From positions 248,001 to 312,000 of the forward strand of contig NZ_MQSU01000002.1 in the NCBI RefSeq assembly GCF_001907245.1: a stretch of 64,000 nucleotides of DNA, written 5' to 3'. A program made the position numbers and the translations under genes. Origin of the DNA: Boudabousia liubingyangii (lineage in GTDB: Bacteria; Actinomycetota; Actinomycetes; Actinomycetales; Actinomycetaceae). Below, one piece after another: positions 62,545 through 64,000 of the stretch. Positions within the stretch are counted from its first letter, which is position 1. Each line of letters begins with the position of its first letter. The notes beneath the pieces were generated by a model. The model made no database searches and was not told the DNA's origin. It saw only the letters and a list, made by a program, of their open reading frames with translations.

Positions 62545-64000
62545 ATGTCGATGCCCCCGAATTCGCAGAACTCATTACCAGGTGGAAACGGTAGCGATCC
62601 AACAGCGCAGTTGCTACGTGATCCGAACCTAGATCCCAGCATATTGGCTCAGATCGTAAACTCTCGTCGGGATCTATGGCTACAAGTGGCTATGCACCCC
62701 CGCATCTACCCAGAGCTACTCCACTACCTTGCAGAAAAGGGTGATCCGCAAACTGCGCAATATGCGAGGTTAGCTCTTCAAGTACAGCAGGGGATCCCAG
62801 CGCCGACCGCTGCGATGGCTTCATCGACCGCAGAAGGTAAAAACGATCAGCAAATTGCTGGGAATCAGGTCCATGACGGGCAACAATCGTCGTTGCCTAG
62901 CTATCAGCAAGCTAACGTTGCCGCGGGGACTCAAGACGTATCTCAGCCAAAACGAAAGAAAACCTGGTGGATTGCTGCTGGGGTAGCTGTGATTCTAACT
63001 GTTACCGGAATTGGCGGATACTTCCTCCTTTCCAATAATCAGCAGTCGGCAAGCCCGTATCTCTCCGTTGCAGAAATGAGTTCAGACTTCCTTACTGGCA
63101 AAGTGGAGGTTATTGATGCCGAATCTCCCAAGTTTCCTGGAGAGTTTTCCAAAGATTCGGCGCACATTTGGACAGTGGAGACTTCTCCAGACAAGAAACA
63201 GGTACTTATGGGCGTCGAAGGCGTTGGGCAGGAATCCAAGTCTGATTTCATCACCTATGTTGTTTACGATGTAGCAGCTCTTCGTAAGGGAGAAGGCCCC
63301 CGGGCAATGACCCCAGATAATTTCAATGTTTCAGTAGCTCGACTTTTGGACAGCAATCAAATCCAAGTCGTGCGGCTCGTTGATGGCAAGCAGAAGTTAG
63401 AAACCTATGATTTGGATAATTTTGATAAGCCGCTAGAGAGTATCGAGTTCAAGTTTGCTAACCCAAGTAACGAAGAGCATAGGAAACATTGTTGGCTTTC
63501 GCCAATCTATCCTTCACAAAAACAATATCTTTCCTGTGAATACAAAGGTGTTGTAGTGTTCGATCACAAGTCAGGTGATTTTCAAAACTACGACACCATG
63601 GCAACACATGTTTTTAGGTCCTCTTCAGAGCCAAATTATCTGCTTCTTTCGGATTCCACTTCAGCTAAAATCTATCCCCTCAATGACAGGGTAAAAGCCC
63701 GCAGGCTCGAGGGAGCAGAAAGGCTTTATGGTCACTCCTACCTTTTCATTGCTTCAGATGGAAGTAGCCAGATCTCGAACTTTAAACTTGATGCTGAAGG
63801 AAATAATCTCACTGAACTTGAGGAGGTTTTTGCGGATGAATTTAATAAACCCGGTTTAACCAAAGCTAGTCCCCAGGAAATGGCTAATAGCCTCAAACTG
63901 ATGCCAGAAGAAGAAAGGAAAGACCTAAAGGACACTTTCTTACTTCCCGGAGAGCGAATTGTCCGTTTTGACCGCTCGCGACTTGAGCATAAAGCACCAG
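62545..64000 (+). CDS. Variant leucine-rich-repeat membrane protein (3' end outside window)
   Basis: An open frame from ATG 62545 to the window end, at least 485 residues. Residues about 25-75 (LDPSILAQIVNSRRDLW, then HPRIYPELLHYLAEKGDP) match the actinobacterial variant leucine-rich repeat domain. A polar, Gln-rich linker and one membrane segment (about 141-163, after KRKK) follow. The remaining 320 residues are presumably extracytoplasmic, beta-rich and propeller-like (repeats such as VVYDVAAL and ETYDLDNF). There is no lipobox. The function of this architecture is unknown; it may sense or bind surface material. The ATG at 62551 is an alternative start. Confidence 0.7.
   Translation, partial: MSMPPNSQNSLPGGNGSDPTAQLLRDPNLDPSILAQIVNSRRDLWLQVAMHPRIYPELLHYLAEKGDPQTAQYARLALQVQQGIPAPTAAMASSTAEGKNDQQIAGNQVHDGQQSSLPSYQQANVAAGTQDVSQPKRKKTWWIAAGVAVILTVTGIGGYFLLSNNQQSASPYLSVAEMSSDFLTGKVEVIDAESPKFPGEFSKDSAHIWTVETSPDKKQVLMGVEGVGQESKSDFITYVVYDVAALRKGEGPRAMTPDNFNVSVARLLDSNQIQVVRLVDGKQKLETYDLDNFDKPLESIEFKFANPSNEEHRKHCWLSPIYPSQKQYLSCEYKGVVVFDHKSGDFQNYDTMATHVFRSSSEPNYLLLSDSTSAKIYPLNDRVKARRLEGAERLYGHSYLFIASDGSSQISNFKLDAEGNNLTELEEVFADEFNKPGLTKASPQEMANSLKLMPEEERKDLKDTFLLPGERIVRFDRSRLEHKAP

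Noticed and set aside
1-64000. CRISPR arrays, insertion sequences, integrases and phage genes
   Set aside because: No regularly spaced repeats, transposase or integrase motifs or terminal inverted repeats were found on reading the window.

Overview
The window looks like the chromosome of an actinobacterium of moderate GC content. The evidence is a complete pupylation locus (arc, dop, pup, pafA), the actinobacterial pairing of glgC and glgA, glnA2-glnE, an ANTAR response regulator near polA-rpsA, a DUF4191 membrane protein, an actinobacterial ImuA'/ImuB/DnaE2 mutasome and two perfect actinobacterial LexA boxes. The moderate GC content, frequent CTA leucine codons and pupylation without adjacent proteasome genes would fit the Actinomycetaceae, but that family placement is inference. 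No insertion sequence, prophage, CRISPR array or rRNA operon is visible.

Bases 1-13,300 hold housekeeping metabolism: the end of an ABC-F ATPase, a SixA-type phosphatase, divergent glycogen genes glgC/glgA, an ABC ATPase with an NfeD-SPFH membrane pair, a GlnA2-type glutamine synthetase with its neighbour glnE, and a polar amino acid ABC importer with a recognisable promoter and an upstream palindrome. Bases 13,470-21,620 hold a DUF4191 protein, a membrane protein with a degenerate kinase domain, the 2-oxoacid dehydrogenase E2 and E3 genes, pepA, trmL and a PEBP-family protein.

Bases 21,700-32,650 look like a DNA-damage region. imuA'-imuB and dnaE2 each carry a perfect LexA operator. Between them lie thymidine kinase, a SWIM-SNF2 helicase and a FemX-like ligase. 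The operator of dnaE2 covers its -10 box and start codon, and its transcript is predicted to be leaderless. Bases 32,540-39,400 hold an AI-2E family transporter that overlaps dnaE2 tail to tail, a tRNA-Leu(GAG), a GNAT/NTP-pyrophosphohydrolase fusion, an FAD oxidoreductase, a very acidic small protein, uppP, a HAD hydrolase and a RecB-like Fe-S nuclease.

Bases 39,530-49,110 run as one direction of transcription: trmI, arc, dop, pup, pafA, an FKBP-like membrane protein, lgt and pyk. pup and pafA overlap, so the 20S proteasome genes prcBA, which often sit here, are absent. Pup already ends in Gly-Gly-Glu, and ARC lacks the proteasome-docking C-terminus. Together these suggest pupylation that feeds ARC alone or acts as a modification. 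Bases 49,180-57,630 hold a structured leader with a 66-residue protein, an unusual class I tRNA with anticodon CAA, pdtaR, a thioesterase, an orphan peptide-binding lipoprotein, polA and rpsA. Bases 57,690-64,000 are more accessory: an SDR oxidoreductase, an AT-rich EcsC-like gene, two uncharacterised membrane proteins, a Nudix hydrolase and a truncated variant-leucine-rich-repeat membrane protein.
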